A stretch of 64,000 nucleotides of DNA from Stappia sp. TSB10P1A (GTDB lineage Bacteria; Pseudomonadota; Alphaproteobacteria; Rhizobiales; Stappiaceae), in contig NZ_FYAU01000016.1 in assembly GCF_900185725.1 (NCBI RefSeq), positions 305,639-369,638 of the forward strand. The letters run 5' to 3'. Position numbers and translations under genes: made by a program. Of this stretch, positions 63,389 to 64,000 are shown piece by piece. The number at the start of each line of letters is the position of its first letter. Position 1 is the first letter of the stretch. The notes below the pieces were generated by a model. It saw nothing but the letters and a program-made list of their open reading frames with translations, had not been told where the DNA came from and ran no database searches.

Positions 63389-63411
63389 TCCTTTTCCCGC
63401 TTGGAGAGTTG

Positions 63412-64000
63412 ATGGGGCCTCTGGCTGACACCACGCCCGCGAACAATCCGAAGCACGATCAGGATACCACCGCCATGGCCTTTCTGGAACATGCCCCGTC
63501 CCACGTCGTCGGCATCGACGTGTCGAAGCTGACCCTTGCCGTCTGTTCGGCGCAGGGCAGCACCGTGGCCAGCACCGTGGCCAACACGGCCCGCGCCATC
63601 CGCAAGCTGGTCGCCGGTCTGCCCTCCGGCACGCTCGTCATCTGCGAGCCGACCGGCGGCCATGAAACCCTGCTGCTGGCAGAACTTTCTGCCGCAGGCA
63701 TCGCCTGCCACCGGGCCGACACCCTCAAGGCCAGGGCCTTCGCCCGCTCCTTCGGACGACTGGCCAAGACCGATGCCATCGATGCCGCACTGCTGGCCGC
63801 CTATGGCCAGGAGCGGTGGCGCCACCTGCCGCTCCACCGCCCGGCGGACCGCACCCAGGCGCAACTGGCCGCGCTCGTCGCCCGCAGGCAGGACCTCATG
63901 GCCATTCGCGGCGCCGAACTCAACCGCGCCAAGTCCCCCGGATGCACCCTGGTCGTCGCCTCCTGCAGGAGCCTCGTCAGAATGCTCGATCGCCAGCTCG
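63412..64000 (+). CDS. IS110-family DEDD transposase (3' end outside window)
   Basis: 196 codons are visible from the ATG at 63412; an in-frame ATG at 63475 (AMAFLEH) could also be the start. The N-terminal RuvC-like DEDD domain has GIDVSKLTLAV with D36, VICEPTGGHETLL with E79, and LAKTDAIDAALLA with D121/D124, the order of IS110 catalytic acids. The C-terminal serine-containing domain is outside the window. It would perform site-specific insertion guided by the element's RNA. It runs off the edge without a stop, so intactness cannot be judged. Confidence 0.9.
   Translation, partial: MGPLADTTPANNPKHDQDTTAMAFLEHAPSHVVGIDVSKLTLAVCSAQGSTVASTVANTARAIRKLVAGLPSGTLVICEPTGGHETLLLAELSAAGIACHRADTLKARAFARSFGRLAKTDAIDAALLAAYGQERWRHLPLHRPADRTQAQLAALVARRQDLMAIRGAELNRAKSPGCTLVVASCRSLVRMLDRQL

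Larger units (their letters stand above)
63267..64000 (+). mobile_element. Left part of an IS110-family insertion sequence (right end outside window)
   Basis: The transposase gene starts at 63412 and is cut by the window edge. About 145 bp of non-coding left end precede it. No terminal inverted repeat is seen, as usual for IS110. The exact left boundary is inferred from the end of the REP-like palindrome at 63266. Confidence 0.75.

Overview
This is a high-GC window from an alphaproteobacterium, most likely a member of the Hyphomicrobiales (Rhizobiales). The lineage evidence is a GcrA cell-cycle regulator preceded by a CtrA-type box, a PdhS/PleC-like sensor kinase, two Omp2/RopA-type porins, a BA14K-family protein, an Irr-type iron box, and a tRNA-His without an encoded G-1 and with A73. 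A Stappiaceae-like marine or soil heterotroph fits, but the genus is inference. Coding density is very high and almost every open frame opposite a gene is a shadow.

Layout. 0-7 kb: an ADP-forming acyl-CoA synthetase/GNAT fusion cut by the window edge, a ThDP enzyme, a small conserved protein, gcrA with a tandem terminator array, and two small related winged-helix proteins. 7-8.5 kb: tRNA-His and two phasins. 8.9-14.3 kb: a 1,439-residue sensor kinase and a threonine-dehydratase-like enzyme. 14.3-17.3 kb: an Irr-box-controlled iron ABC importer without an ATPase. 17.4-28.3 kb: a putrescine module (PuuB-like oxidase, class III aminotransferase, two PuuA-like ligases around a GntR regulator, and potFGHI); both ligase genes share an operator-like sequence. 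28.3-36.7 kb: an AsmA-like protein, 3-oxoacid CoA-transferase, a PleD-like diguanylate cyclase, an aldehyde dehydrogenase, a small secreted six-cysteine protein and a lytic transglycosylase. 36.8-43.3 kb: NUDIX hydrolase, ferredoxin-NADP reductase, and the sulfite-reduction operon cysG-DUF2849-cysI-cysH-DUF934 preceded by five 11-bp repeats. 43.7-49 kb: a haloacid dehalogenase, a thiolase and a duplicated porin. 49-52.5 kb: glycosyltransferase, FkbM methyltransferase, flavoprotein and BA14K protein. 52.7-58.6 kb: a branched-chain-type ABC transporter operon ending in an alpha/beta hydrolase. 58.8-63 kb: a cold-shock protein and a translationally coupled acyl-CoA operon under a TetR regulator. 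63-64 kb: REP-like palindromes followed by the left part of an IS110-family element with a structured leader that could be a bridge RNA.

Themes. GcrA, the PdhS-like kinase and the PleD-like cyclase place three cell-cycle regulators within 28 kb. The rest is mostly carbon, nitrogen, sulfur and iron acquisition with PHB granule proteins. No CRISPR array or prophage was seen. The least explained elements are the IS110 leader RNA, the repeat arrays at gcrA, cysG and the dehalogenase gene, and the small cysteine-rich secreted protein in an AT-rich pocket.
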